DNA of 64,000 nucleotides from an uncultured Eubacterium sp. (GTDB taxonomy: Bacteria > Bacillota > Clostridia > Lachnospirales > Lachnospiraceae). Shown here in pieces: positions 1 through 8,933 of this stretch; the stretch's first letter is position 1, and each line of letters begins with the position of its first letter. The translations under genes and the position numbers were made by a program. Where the stretch lies: the NCBI GenBank assembly GCA_910577225.1, contig CAJTMV010000001.1, positions 248,001 through 312,000 on the forward strand, read 5' to 3'. Below the pieces are notes generated by a model. It was not told the origin of the DNA. It did not search any database and saw only the letters and a list, made by a program, of their open reading frames with translations.

Positions 1-632
1 CGTTCCCGTTCCTCCAGTCCGCCCAGCAGCTGACGTATCAGCATATGATTTAATATTTTCTCCTTTTCCGGATCTTCCGGACTGCATGCCATGCCGCTGC
101 CAGCTTTCTGACCGACTCCCTTGCCTTCTGCAATCTGATCCGCCAGATACAGTTCGCTCCCATCTGACTGATATACGCTGCGGTAAATCGACTCTACTTC
201 CATATTCGCTTCCACAGCCATTACGATATCTTCCCGGCTTAATCCGGTTTCCTCAGCCAGTTCCTGTATAGATGCTTCCCTTCCTTTTTCCTGGCTGATC
301 TTTTCCGCGGCTTTGCGGATTCTCCATCCGTTTTCCTTCAGAGTCCTGCTAATACGAACCAGACCGTCGTCACGCAAAAACCGTCGTATTTCTCCGCTGA
401 TCAGCGGTACTGCGTAAGTAGAAAATGCCACTTCATATGTAAGATCAAACTTATCAATTGCTTTGATCAGACCGATACTGCCAATCTGAAACAGCTCTTC
501 TCTGTCATGTCCACGGTGTTCAAATCTTTTGACAATGCTTCCCACCAGTCCAAGATTTCGCTTCACCAGCTCCTCTTTTGCACCCGGATCGCCCTGCTGC
601 GCCTGCAGGATCAAAGCCATTGTCTCTTTCAT
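1..632 (-). CDS. sigF: RNA polymerase sporulation sigma factor SigF (partial)
   Basis: Reading the minus strand from ATG at 632 gives an open frame with no stop to the window edge, so the C-terminus is missing. The product has sigma-70 region 2 (RNLGLVGSIVKRF, then ELFQIGSIGLIKAIDKFD and FSTYAVPLISGEIRR) followed by a region 3 segment (IQELAEETGLSREDIVMA). This is the architecture of the SigF/SigG sporulation factors. Its start overlaps the spoIIAB stop in an ATGA (629-632), the order known from the spoIIA operon (spoIIAA-spoIIAB-sigF). Known role: first forespore-specific sigma factor, held inactive by SpoIIAB. SigF rather than SigG is chosen from the operon context. Confidence 0.93.
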   Translation of the reverse strand, partial: MKETMALILQAQQGDPGAKEELVKRNLGLVGSIVKRFEHRGHDREELFQIGSIGLIKAIDKFDLTYEVAFSTYAVPLISGEIRRFLRDDGLVRISRTLKENGWRIRKAAEKISQEKGREASIQELAEETGLSREDIVMAVEANMEVESIYRSVYQSDGSELYLADQIAEGKGVGQKAGSGMACSPEDPEKEKILNHMLIRQLLGGLEERE

Positions 633-1069
633 AGGCTGCCGGACTCTTTTCCAAACTGCTTGATCATGCGTACCGTCGTACCCTGACCCGGCGCCGAAGC
701 CACTTCCACGTCGTCCATAAACGCTTCCATAAATGCAAATCCCATACCGGAACGTTCCAGTTCCGGACGCGTGGTATAAAACGGCTCCTTTGCCTTTGGC
801 ACATCTTCGATCCCTTTTCCATAATCGACCACTTCGATCTGAATCTGCTTTTCCTGTTTTGCACAGGTCAGATATATTTTTCCAATCCGGTTTTCATAGC
901 CATGAATAATTGAGTTTGTTACAGCCTCTGATACCGCTGTCTTTACGTCTGCCAGCTCGTCCAGCGTCGGATCCAGATCTGCCAGAAATGCCGCGACCGC
1001 GACTCTGGCAAATCCTTCGTTTGCCGAATAAGAATCAAACCGGATACTCATCTCATTCCGATCATTCAT
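629..1069 (-). CDS. spoIIAB: Anti-sigma F factor SpoIIAB (serine kinase)
   Basis: The 146-aa product is a GHKL-fold ATP-binding protein. Visible motifs are the N box (VKTAVSEAVTNSIIHGY), the G1 box (VVDYGKGIED) and the G2 region (ERSGMGFAFMEAFMD). In the family, SpoIIAB binds SigF and blocks it, and it phosphorylates SpoIIAA on serine in the predivisional cell. The gene overlaps spoIIAA upstream by 8 bp and sigF downstream by 4 bp, so the three are translationally coupled. Length matches the family (about 146 aa). No anomalies. Confidence 0.96.
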   Translation of the reverse strand: MNDRNEMSIRFDSYSANEGFARVAVAAFLADLDPTLDELADVKTAVSEAVTNSIIHGYENRIGKIYLTCAKQEKQIQIEVVDYGKGIEDVPKAKEPFYTTRPELERSGMGFAFMEAFMDDVEVASAPGQGTTVRMIKQFGKESGSL

Positions 1070-1382
1070 ACTTCACCGCCTCCGTTTCCATTAATTTGTG
1101 CAGTCCCGATATTCTGAAAATCTTCTGTATACGATCGTTCATATGCTGTGCCCTGACACTGCCTCCGCAATAACTCATATTTCGACATCTCCCGATCAGT
1201 ACGCCGATTCCGGAGCTGTCCATAAATTCGGTTCCGGAAAAGTCAAAGACGAGACTGCGCACCCGATACGAATCGATCAAAAGATCTGCTTCCATCCGCA
1301 GCTGTTCTGCGCTGTGATGATCCAGTTCTTTTGGCATGGATATCGTAAGACATCCTTCTTTTAGTTCATAATGGCATTCCAT
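1062..1382 (-). CDS. spoIIAA: Anti-anti-sigma factor SpoIIAA
   Basis: STAS-domain protein of 106 aa, starting MECHYELKEGCLTISMPKEL. The segment FMDSSGIGVLIGR holds the serine (second Ser of DSS, about residue 57) that SpoIIAB phosphorylates and SpoIIE dephosphorylates in the known pathway. I chose ATG 1382 although the frame opens further upstream, because AGGAGG sits just before it with good spacing and the protein then matches the family length. It is the first gene of the spoIIAA-spoIIAB-sigF operon. I did not find a convincing SigH or Spo0A site in the short upstream region. Confidence 0.94.
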   Translation of the reverse strand: MECHYELKEGCLTISMPKELDHHSAEQLRMEADLLIDSYRVRSLVFDFSGTEFMDSSGIGVLIGRCRNMSYCGGSVRAQHMNDRIQKIFRISGLHKLMETEAVKYE

Positions 1383-1506
1383 AGTAAAATCCTCCTGTTT
1401 TCTAATACTGATATCTGCTGATGATCTGCCTTTTCCATCTGTCCGCATACAAGCCGGTCTTTTCTCATTTTCTGCATAAAATTGCCAGACGCCCTGTTTT
1501 TATGCA

Positions 1507-1541
1507 GAAAAAAAGATGCTGATCCGCTTATGATCAACATC
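1507..1541 (-). terminator. Rho-independent terminator after the TPR gene
   Basis: On the minus strand, GATGTTGATC and GATCAGCATC pair (10 bp, one mismatch, 7-nt loop) and are followed by a run of T. It lies about 100 nt after the stop of the TPR protein gene and upstream of spoIIAA, so it separates the two transcription units. Confidence 0.8.
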
Positions 1542-1644
1542 TTTCGTAAATTAGTTAAACTTAGAAACACTGCTCCGTCAAACCCACGCATGACCTTCCC
1601 GGAGCATGTCTGTGCGATTTCACCCGGCTGGCGGATGCAGGCTC

Positions 1645-3042
1645 TTACTGCACAGTCTCCAGCTTTTGCTGTACTTCCGGCAGATATTTATATCTTGCGT
1701 TATTCGCCTTATAAGACGATGGATATTCGTCTATCACTTTCTGATACAGATCCGCTGCTTTTTGGTATTCTTCAATGCACCGATAAGACTGTGCCAGATA
1801 ATAAATCGCGTCTCCATTATTATAGGTATCGTCCATATCGACAACCTTTTGAAGAAGTTCTGCCGACTGCTGATAGTTTCTGGACATGTATGCAGAATAT
1901 CCGTCATTATAAGCCGTTTCCAAAAATTTGGAATGAATCTCTGTCTGGATGGAGTCATACACCTGCTTTGCCCCTGCATCCAGCTGTTTTTTATCCACTT
2001 CCTGCAGCGTGGCTGTCGCCTCTTCCAGTCCGCCCTGCTGGTAAGACTGATAAGCCAGGAGCAGTTTTTGATAACTGACCGTCTGAGCCGCAGACGCATC
2101 CTTTTCATCGTTCGCATCTTCCACATTTCTGGTCAGCTTCGTAACCTGTTCTTCCAGCTCTTTGATTTCCTGATTTTTAGCGGCGATTGCATCGTTGGCG
2201 TCAGAGACTGCCGTATTCGCATCTTTCTGCAGTGTCTGCTGGATATTTGGAACAATCAGAAAACACGTTACCGTAACGCCGATTACAAGTCCGACCAGAA
2301 TATTCAAAATCATCATCCAGCCGGAATTGTCCCGCAGATTGGTCGGCTGAATAATCGTATCGTTTCCCGTGTTATATTCGACCGTACTTTCTTTTTTCTT
2401 TTGTTTTTTACTTTTTTCCTGACCATTCCCGGTATGTCCGTCGATCTCCGCCAGATAACCCATCGTCGTTGTATTGCCGCGGTCGATCTTTTCTGCCGCC
2501 CGCAGCGATTTTCTGGCCAGATCGTATTTTCTGTCGCGGATATACAAAAGGGCCAGCAGCTGATGCGCCTTTACCAGCTTCGGATTGATCGATAATATTT
2601 TTTTCAACTGAATCACGGCCAGATCTTCACTGCCCTGCTGACAGTAAATGAGCGCCTGATTATATTTTTTTATTGTCTGATTCACCGTATTGAGCAGAGA
2701 CGTGTTACTCTGCACTTCATGCAGATAAGTGTCCGCGATATTGTCCCTGCCGTCCTGATTTTTGCTGATCACCCACTCGCTCAGCGCAGATACGGTCTCA
2801 CCCGTCTCATAATAAATAAGTCCCAGCAGATTTCTCGCCTGTATGTTTCCTTTGTAATACTGCAGACTTGCTTTTAAGGAATCGACCGCACCTGATAAAT
2901 CTCTTACTTTTGCCCGTTCCAGTCCAACGTTATATAGATAATTTGAAATAGCAATCAGTTTTTTATACATTTTTACATTCATCCCGCAGTTTGGACAGGT
3001 CTGCTCTGCCCCAAGCTGCGCTCCACATTTAAAACACTGCAT
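1645..3042 (-). CDS. Zinc-ribbon, single-span membrane protein with TPR repeats
   Basis: The 465-aa protein begins with a zinc ribbon (CFKCGAQLGAEQTCPNCG, residues about 4-20). TPR-like helices fill residues about 30-200, followed by a lysine-rich stretch, one transmembrane segment near residues 245-268 (NILVGLVIGVTVTCFLIV), a coiled coil (about 285-320) and further TPR repeats at the C-terminus. It probably anchors a protein-protein interaction scaffold in the membrane. The start has AGGAAGGAG just upstream. It follows a 47-aa ORF by 17 nt, so the two likely form one operon. The exact function is unknown; the family is widespread in Lachnospiraceae genomes. Confidence 0.85.
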   Translation of the reverse strand: MQCFKCGAQLGAEQTCPNCGMNVKMYKKLIAISNYLYNVGLERAKVRDLSGAVDSLKASLQYYKGNIQARNLLGLIYYETGETVSALSEWVISKNQDGRDNIADTYLHEVQSNTSLLNTVNQTIKKYNQALIYCQQGSEDLAVIQLKKILSINPKLVKAHQLLALLYIRDRKYDLARKSLRAAEKIDRGNTTTMGYLAEIDGHTGNGQEKSKKQKKKESTVEYNTGNDTIIQPTNLRDNSGWMMILNILVGLVIGVTVTCFLIVPNIQQTLQKDANTAVSDANDAIAAKNQEIKELEEQVTKLTRNVEDANDEKDASAAQTVSYQKLLLAYQSYQQGGLEEATATLQEVDKKQLDAGAKQVYDSIQTEIHSKFLETAYNDGYSAYMSRNYQQSAELLQKVVDMDDTYNNGDAIYYLAQSYRCIEEYQKAADLYQKVIDEYPSSYKANNARYKYLPEVQQKLETVQ

Positions 3043-3059
3043 ATCGGCTCCTTCCTGGA

Positions 3060-3203
3060 TTATCGGTTGCGTCTTGCTTCTTTTATCATCTCCTGTAAAA
3101 TGTCCGTCATATCCGTCAGATTGTGACTGTAAATCGCTTCTTCTGCCTCTTCTACCTCAAGACTGGGCTGAAATTTTTTTAATTCTTCCTCAAAATCTAT
3201 CAT
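3060..3203 (-). CDS. Small acidic hypothetical protein (47 aa)
   Basis: A short ORF begins MIDFEEELKKFQPSLEVEEA and ends in a basic tail (KEARRNR). It has an excellent GGAGGA site 7 nt before ATG 3203 and a SigA-type promoter further upstream (3239-3266). Seventeen nt separate it from the TPR gene. The product is soluble, acidic and probably helical. I do not recognise a family. The case for reality rests on the ribosome site, promoter and operon position; it could still be a leader ORF. Confidence 0.6.
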   Translation of the reverse strand: MIDFEEELKKFQPSLEVEEAEEAIYSHNLTDMTDILQEMIKEARRNR

Positions 3204-3238
3204 CTGTAACTCCTCCGTCTGTTTTTTTAAACGAATTT

Positions 3239-3266
3239 ATTATAGCACATCTTTTCACTTTGTAAA
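3239..3266 (-). promoter_or_regulatory. SigA-type promoter for the 47-aa/TPR operon
   Basis: Minus strand: -35 TTTACA (3266-3261), 16-nt spacer, -10 TATAAT (3244-3239) preceded by TGC (extended -10). It lies about 35 nt upstream of the 47-aa ORF start. Confidence 0.7.
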
Positions 3267-3390
3267 GAAACGGTTGTCTTGTTTTTTCCACCTTTTTCGA
3301 AAATTTTTATAAAAAAAGAACCAGACCTTACCTTTTTATCTGAAAGTAAAGTGTCCGATTCCATCATACTCTGCCATCGCAGCAGAACCC

Positions 3391-3418
3391 GTAACAGTTC
3401 AGCGTTCTGAACTGTTAC
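3391..3418. repeat. Perfect 12-bp inverted repeat downstream of the FapA gene
   Basis: GTAACAGTTCAG, a 4-nt loop, then CTGAACTGTTAC. It lies about 47 nt past the stop of the FapA-like gene. There is no T-run on the minus-strand side, so it is either an atypical terminator or a transcript-stabilising hairpin. Confidence 0.6.
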
Positions 3419-3464
3419 AGAAAAAATTGTATTTATAGTCGCTTTTAGCAGCAGCGTCTGTCGG

Positions 3465-4859
3465 TTATGCGTCGCCCCAGTCTGAAAGTCTGCGCATAAC
3501 GATCTTCTCCTGCTGTTTGATAAAAATAATATCGCTAAACGTATCCTTGCATGACGTATCACAGCTGTCTATAGATACAAATACGCCCGGAAATACTTTT
3601 TTACGTACTTTGATATTTGCTCCTTTCGCGCTCTCTACCATCAGCTTCAGCTTTTTCAGATCTTCCTCGTCAGCCGCTTTGCGAGCCAGATCACGTACCC
3701 GGATTCTGACCAGCTGTACCCGACGCGGATCGTCTTTGCACGACTGCCCCGTCTTTTCCTCGTATTCCTGAAACTTTTGTAAAATCATTTCCGCTTTATT
3801 AATGTTTGCCTCAGCTGCCTTGATACTGTTGCGCAGCTCTTCCATCTTCATCCGGACTTCGCCGCCGTTGCCGACCAGAACATGCGTTTTGATTTCCGCG
3901 TTATTACCGATACTGTTGGCCTCTATTCCGCCTACCGCATGTACGCTGCCGCCGACAATACAGCCTTTTTTGCTCATGACAAATGCGCTGCCTTCGCAAT
4001 AGACGTTACTGTTCAGAAAAATATCAGCCGTAATATCGCCCTTGCTGCGAACCGTCGCAAATTCAAAAAACTTCGCGGAAACCTTGCCTTTTGCATCGAT
4101 CACGCTCTTGCCGTTGCCAAGCACTCCGCCAGCCATTACAATATCCTTATTTGCGAAAATGCTGGCTCCCTGTACCACGCCGTCGATCGTTACCGTTCCC
4201 GTAGCCCGTATCTCAATATCGTCCACGCTGCCATGAATAATCACGTCGCCGCGGAATTCAATATCTCCGGTATTGGAATCTACATCGCCAGACACTTCAA
4301 AGACCGGCAGTATATTGATCTTATCATTGATTTTATCGATCTTGCCAGTAATCGATGCAATATAAGTCACGCCGTCGTCTTTACATGCAAATCCTCTTCC
4401 GCGTAATGGCGGAAGTTCTCTGCCTGGTCTTGCACGAACCGGCGCATCTTTTACTGTATATCCGTCTACTCCCTGGATTGCAGGATGATATTTGGCAATT
4501 ACCTGACCTTCTGTCACCATTTCAAATAGCTTGATTGCATAGCTGACAGTACCATCCTCATTAATTCTCGGTTTGCCATCCAACTGGCTTTGAAACATAT
4601 ATTCGAAATATCCGTCTTTTCCGTCCTGCGGAGCCTTGCCTGTTGCAACCGCAACAGATCGGTCATAAATTCTGCTACGAATCATATTGAGAATTGCCTT
4701 CTGATCAATTCCCTTTTTGACCCCTCCGGCAGACAAAGCTGCCTGAACGTCCTCTAAACTATACTTGACTCCAGCCTCTGGCTCTGGGAGACGCAAATAC
4801 GCCGTCATCCCATCAGGACTATAACTGATTGCTGTTCTATCAAGCTGTAGTGTCTGCAT
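3465..4859 (-). CDS. FapA-family (DUF342) polymer-forming protein
   Basis: A 464-aa protein with an N-terminal domain, then a beta-helix-like region of short repeated strands (for example GDIEFRGDVIIHGSVDD and IRATGTVTIDGVVQGASIFANKDIVMAG), and a C-terminal coiled coil (about residues 340-420). This is the FapA/DUF342 organisation. Family members are cytoplasmic and have been linked to polar assemblies and flagella, but the role here is not settled. I prefer ATG 4859 over an upstream GTG at 4877 because AAGGGTGG precedes it at good spacing. The gene is monocistronic by context, between valS and the 47-aa ORF operon. A small palindrome (4899-4913) lies in its leader. Confidence 0.85.
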   Translation of the reverse strand: MQTLQLDRTAISYSPDGMTAYLRLPEPEAGVKYSLEDVQAALSAGGVKKGIDQKAILNMIRSRIYDRSVAVATGKAPQDGKDGYFEYMFQSQLDGKPRINEDGTVSYAIKLFEMVTEGQVIAKYHPAIQGVDGYTVKDAPVRARPGRELPPLRGRGFACKDDGVTYIASITGKIDKINDKINILPVFEVSGDVDSNTGDIEFRGDVIIHGSVDDIEIRATGTVTIDGVVQGASIFANKDIVMAGGVLGNGKSVIDAKGKVSAKFFEFATVRSKGDITADIFLNSNVYCEGSAFVMSKKGCIVGGSVHAVGGIEANSIGNNAEIKTHVLVGNGGEVRMKMEELRNSIKAAEANINKAEMILQKFQEYEEKTGQSCKDDPRRVQLVRIRVRDLARKAADEEDLKKLKLMVESAKGANIKVRKKVFPGVFVSIDSCDTSCKDTFSDIIFIKQQEKIVMRRLSDWGDA

Positions 4860-5043
4860 GACCTTACCACCCTTCACTCTTAAACTTTCTTATTGCCCGT
4901 GCATCAGCTGCACAAAACGATCTGAATTTTACTTTCATCTATCAACCATATAAGCACATGGTATATTTCTTATAATTTTACCATTAATTGAGACAAACTT
5001 CAACAAATATTCTTAGAAAAAAGAATGAAATGTAATTTTTTTG

Positions 5044-7710
5044 TTAATGCAACTGTGCCAGACGTTCTTCCACCTCAGCCATCATTTTTTCGTATTCCGC
5101 CAGTTTTTTCTTCTCCTCGTCGATTTTGGACTGCGGCGCCCTGCCCAAAAACTTCTCGTTATTCAGCATCCCGTACGAACGCGCCAGCTCTTTTTCCAGT
5201 TTCTTTTTATCTTTATTCAGACGTTCGATCTCTTTTTCCTTATCTACCAGCTCTTCCAGAGGCAGATAAACGGTCGCTCCAGGAATCACTACGGATACGG
5301 CGTCTTCTCCGATTCCTGTCCGGTCTGCCTGGATACATATTTCATTCGCATTTGTAAAGCTCCGGTACGCTTCTTTTGCCTGTTCAAATATCTGCCGTAT
5401 ATGACTGTCTTCGGATACCACATACAGTCTGGATTTTCTGCTGTTTGGCACATCCATTTCCTTCCGTACGGTACGTACCGCTTTTACGAGCTCCCTGACA
5501 TGCGAAAGCATCTCTTCTTCTGCCGCAAAACAACGTTCTTCCTGATATTTCGGCCACTGTGCCAGCATGATCGATTCTTTTTGCGGATGCAGCGTACAGA
5601 ATATTTCTTCGGTTATAAACGGCATAAACGGATGCAGCAGCTTTAACGCTTCGGTTAATACCATCCGCAAGGTCCACAGGGCAGCGTTGGCAGATACCTG
5701 ACAGGTATCATACTGATACGTACGCAATTTTGCAATCTCGATATACCAGTCGCAAAACTCATCCCAGATAAAATCGTATACTTTTTGAACCGCAATACCC
5801 AGTTCAAATTTATCCATGTTTTCCGTCACATCTTTCGCCAGTGTATTCAGCCTGGATATGATCCAGCGATCTGCAGGCTCAAAATCCTGTGCAGACGGCT
5901 CCGTAATCTCCCTGCCCTCCAGATTCATCATAATAAAACGCGATGCATTCCATACTTTATTCGCAAAGTTTCTGGAAGATTCCACACGTTCCCAGTAAAA
6001 GCGCATATCATTTCCCGGTGCGTTTCCGGTAATCAGCGTCAGACGCAGCGCATCGGCGCCATATTTATCGATCACTTCCAGAGGATCGATCCCGTTCCCT
6101 AACGACTTGCTCATCTTTCGTCCCTGGGAATCCCGAACGAGTCCATGCATCAATACCGTATGGAACGGCGACTTTCCTGTCTGCTCATAACCGGAAAATA
6201 CCATACGAATGACCCAGAAGAAAATAATATCATATCCGGTTACAAGCACATCTGTCGGATAAAAATAATCCATCTCTTCTGTCTGTTCCGGCCATCCCAG
6301 CGTCGAAAAAGGCCACAGAGCGGATGAAAACCAGGTATCCAGCGTATCTGGGTCCTGTTCCATCTTTGCACAGCCGCACTTTGGACAGCTATGCGGCGCT
6401 TCTTCGGATTTTGCCACAACCATCTCGCCGCACTGCGGGCAATAATAAGCCGGTATCCTGTGTCCCCACCACAGCTGTCTGGAAATACACCAGTCGCGAA
6501 TGCCTTCCAGCCAGTGTATATAAGTCTTGTCAAAACGCTCTGGTACAAATTTCAGATCACCGTTGCGTATCGCTTCCATCGCAGGCTTTGCCATCTCTTC
6601 CATCGCTACAAACCACTGCTGTTTTGCCATCGGTTCTACCGTCGTTTTACAGCGGTCATGCGTGCCAACGGCATGCTCATGGTCTTTGACTCCCGCCAGC
6701 AGTCCTGCGCCGTCCAGATCCTTTACAAGCGCTTCGCGGCATGCATAACGGTCCATCCCTGCATATTTTCCAGCGTTTTCATTCATCGTCGCGTCGTCGT
6801 TCATAACATTCACAAGCGCTAACTGATGACGTCTGCCCACCTCAAAATCGTTCGGGTCGTGTGCCGGCGTTATTTTTACACAGCCGGTCCCAAATTCCAT
6901 ATCCACATATTCGTCCGCAATAACCGGAATCTCGCGGTTAACAATCGGAAGAATCAGCGTCTTTCCGATAATATCCTGATACCTTTCATCATTCGGATTG
7001 ACCGCTACCGCCGTATCGCCAAACATCGTCTCCGGACGTGTCGTCGCTATCTCTACAAATCTGCCCTCCTCACCGGCTACCGGATATCGGATATGCCAGA
7101 AATGCCCTTTCTGATCCACATGCTCTACTTCCGCGTCTGATATAGACGTCTTACATACCGGACACCAGTTAATGATACGATTTCCTTTGTAAATATATCC
7201 CTTTTTATAAAGACGGACAAATACCTCTTCCACCGCTTTCGAACAGCCCTCGTCCATCGTAAAGCGCTCTCTGTCCCAGTCGGCGGCAGACCCGATCTTT
7301 TTCAGCTGTCTGATAATCCGCCCGCCGTATTCTTCCTTCCATTCCCAGGCTTTTTCCAAAAATCCTTCTCTGCCCAGATCATTTTTATCAATTCCCTGTT
7401 CTTTTAGAGACTGAATGACACGCACTTCCGTCGCAATCGACGCGTGATCGGTGCCGGGCTGCCAGAGTGTATTGTATCCCTGCATCTTTTTATATCGAAT
7501 TAAAATATCCTGCAGCGTACTATCAAACGCATGCCCCATATGCAGCTGTCCGGTAACGTTTGGCGGAGGCATAACGATTGTAAACGGTTTTTTGCTGCGG
7601 TCGACCTCCGCATGAAAATAACCGTTTTCTTCCCACTTTTTATAAAGACGTTCTTCCAGTCCGGCTGGATGATATGTTTTTGCCAGTTCTTTTGCCAGTT
7701 CTTTTGCCAT
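5044..7710 (-). CDS. valS: Valine--tRNA ligase
   Basis: The 888-aa class I synthetase joins valine to tRNA-Val. Visible motifs are the HIGH signature as HMGH (PPPNVTGQLHMGHAF) and the KMSKS loop (GRKMSKSLGNGIDP). It also has the editing domain between them (ITPAHDPNDFEVG), the anticodon-binding domain and the C-terminal coiled-coil arm (KEIERLNKDKKKLEKELA) typical of ValRS. ATG 7710 is chosen over an ATG 24 nt upstream because AGGAAAG precedes it. The N-terminus repeats KELA twice through a 12-nt duplication. Expression is controlled by the T-box leader immediately upstream. Confidence 0.97.
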   Translation of the reverse strand: MAKELAKELAKTYHPAGLEERLYKKWEENGYFHAEVDRSKKPFTIVMPPPNVTGQLHMGHAFDSTLQDILIRYKKMQGYNTLWQPGTDHASIATEVRVIQSLKEQGIDKNDLGREGFLEKAWEWKEEYGGRIIRQLKKIGSAADWDRERFTMDEGCSKAVEEVFVRLYKKGYIYKGNRIINWCPVCKTSISDAEVEHVDQKGHFWHIRYPVAGEEGRFVEIATTRPETMFGDTAVAVNPNDERYQDIIGKTLILPIVNREIPVIADEYVDMEFGTGCVKITPAHDPNDFEVGRRHQLALVNVMNDDATMNENAGKYAGMDRYACREALVKDLDGAGLLAGVKDHEHAVGTHDRCKTTVEPMAKQQWFVAMEEMAKPAMEAIRNGDLKFVPERFDKTYIHWLEGIRDWCISRQLWWGHRIPAYYCPQCGEMVVAKSEEAPHSCPKCGCAKMEQDPDTLDTWFSSALWPFSTLGWPEQTEEMDYFYPTDVLVTGYDIIFFWVIRMVFSGYEQTGKSPFHTVLMHGLVRDSQGRKMSKSLGNGIDPLEVIDKYGADALRLTLITGNAPGNDMRFYWERVESSRNFANKVWNASRFIMMNLEGREITEPSAQDFEPADRWIISRLNTLAKDVTENMDKFELGIAVQKVYDFIWDEFCDWYIEIAKLRTYQYDTCQVSANAALWTLRMVLTEALKLLHPFMPFITEEIFCTLHPQKESIMLAQWPKYQEERCFAAEEEMLSHVRELVKAVRTVRKEMDVPNSRKSRLYVVSEDSHIRQIFEQAKEAYRSFTNANEICIQADRTGIGEDAVSVVIPGATVYLPLEELVDKEKEIERLNKDKKKLEKELARSYGMLNNEKFLGRAPQSKIDEEKKKLAEYEKMMAEVEERLAQLH

Positions 7711-7739
7711 AGTACTCTTTCCTTTCATTGTCATAGGAT

Positions 7740-7774
7740 AAAAAAACCCTCTATAGCCATATGACTATAAAGGG
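7740..7774 (-). terminator. T-box-controlled terminator before valS
   Basis: Minus strand: CCCTTTATAG...CTATAGAGGG forms a stem around a small loop and is followed by seven T. It sits directly after the T-box sequence and ends about 30 nt before the valS start. Confidence 0.88.
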
Positions 7775-8030
7775 CGAATAAACGCGGTACCACCTTTTCT
7801 TCGACAGACAACGCTGAAACTCCGCATCTGCCTGCCATCTTCTCGTCCTGTAACGGGGACCAGCCGGGACAGCTTACCTGTCTGCATCGCTGACGATTCA
7901 GCCGTCCGGTTCAAAAGCTACCTTCGATCATGCGTGTTCAAAGCTGCCTTTCAGCCGGCGGACAGCTCTCTCTGCTGAGCGTCATGACGTACTCCTCTTT
8001 TTCATTACCTGTTTCCATATGAATAAAATC
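7740..8030 (-). promoter_or_regulatory. T-box leader of valS
   Basis: The transcript leader holds the T-box sequence AGGTGGTACCGCG (7795-7783), whose bases pair with the uncharged tRNA 3' end, followed by the terminator described separately. An AGAGAG-containing stem I region lies upstream (near 7965-7975). Uncharged tRNA-Val should favour the antiterminator and readthrough into valS. The specifier codon is uncertain; a GTA (Val) at 7921-7919 is one candidate. Confidence 0.92.
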
Positions 8031-8037
8031 TTATATT

Positions 8038-8066
8038 ATCATATATAGATTTTCAGAAAATGTCAA
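8038..8066 (-). promoter_or_regulatory. SigA-type promoter of valS
   Basis: Minus strand: -35 TTGACA (8066-8061), 17-nt spacer, -10 TATGAT (8043-8038). This is a near-consensus site at the right place to start the T-box leader at about 8030. Confidence 0.82.
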
Positions 8067-8108
8067 GAATTTATTTTCGTTTATGTAAGATCTTTCCCAC
8101 AGCAGAAT

Positions 8109-8411
8109 TCACTGCGCCGCCAGTCCCATCTCAAACAGCGTATCCATCTGCTCGTCATATTCGTCAGACGCCTCATACTCCTTTAGCATCTTCACAAGAT
8201 ACGCGTCCGATTCCTCTTTTGGCTCATACCTGTGAAGCAGCGGCTGTAAAAAAGTACTGAGCTCTAACGGCTGCAGCGGCTGATCCGGCTGCTGGCCAGT
8301 CTGTGCACATAACCGTCCGGCTGCATAATAAAATTCGTAATTCCCCATCATAACAGAAGCCTGTATCCGGCATTTAATATCCACGCTCTGCTTTGCCAGT
8401 ATTGGTTCCAT
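8109..8411 (-). CDS. Hypothetical protein (100 aa)
   Basis: A short soluble protein beginning MEPILAKQSVDIKCRIQASV, with a C-terminal acidic, probably helical half (EEYEASDEYDEQMD-like composition). AAGGAG lies 8 nt before the start, so translation is credible. It sits between spoVAB (90 nt upstream) and the valS promoter. I recognise no domain. It might be read from the spoVA transcript, but no terminator or promoter settles this. Confidence 0.6.
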   Translation of the reverse strand: MEPILAKQSVDIKCRIQASVMMGNYEFYYAAGRLCAQTGQQPDQPLQPLELSTFLQPLLHRYEPKEESDAYLVKMLKEYEASDEYDEQMDTLFEMGLAAQ

Positions 8412-8501
8412 GGCATATTCTCCTTATTGTGCAAACTATGGTACAAAAAGCGGCGCATCATAATCGAAAGGCTATGACGGCCGCAAATGATTTCTTCGAT
8501 A

Positions 8502-8933
8502 TTAAGCTCCGCTGTCGTACCCGTTGAAAAAATAAAACAGGCATCCGCACGTTTTTCCTATTGCGATTGTCGCAAGCATCCATTCCATACCCATCTTTAG
8601 CTTCATCCGCCGGTACATAATCGGATAGGCATTGATAATCTCCGCCAGCGCGACGGCCAGACAGCCGACAAAAATGCCTGCGCTCAGTCCAAACAAAGCT
8701 AAAAAAATGTGTCCTGCCGGAAACTGAATCTGCGTAAAGACAGATATGACGTTTCCCACAATACCTCCCAGTATGGTAGCGTTTTCATAGGTCATAATCC
8801 GTTTCGCCGTTTTGGATTTACTCGCCATCTCAGGAATAATGCCGAGCTTGACTGCAATCGCAAAGCTGCCCGACGCTACCGACAGTCCGCAGGCCAGACC
8901 GATAAATCCCAAAATTACGTGATTAAACCACAT
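8502..8933 (-). CDS. spoVAB: Stage V sporulation protein AB
   Basis: A 143-aa membrane protein with about four hydrophobic segments (VILGFIGLACGLSVASGSF, ILGGIVGNVISVF, IFLALFGLSAGIFVGCLAVAL and WMLATIAIGKTCGCLF). Length and pattern match SpoVAB. ATG 8933 is chosen because it sits inside the end of spoVAA (11-bp overlap) behind GGGAAGAG. An upstream in-frame ATG would overlap spoVAA by about 60 bp. Known role: part of the SpoVA system for moving dipicolinic acid in the forespore. Other spoVA genes are not in this window. Confidence 0.85.
   Translation of the reverse strand: MWFNHVILGFIGLACGLSVASGSFAIAVKLGIIPEMASKSKTAKRIMTYENATILGGIVGNVISVFTQIQFPAGHIFLALFGLSAGIFVGCLAVALAEIINAYPIMYRRMKLKMGMEWMLATIAIGKTCGCLFYFFNGYDSGA

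Noticed and set aside
1606..2595. Long plus-strand frame opposite the TPR gene
   Set aside because: It is antisense to a well-supported gene with domains, lacks a ribosome site and has an unnatural Ile/Arg/Phe-rich composition.
4899..4913. GTGCA-N5-TGCAC palindrome in the FapA leader as an operator
   Set aside because: Short and single, with no regulator candidate nearby; chance is likely.
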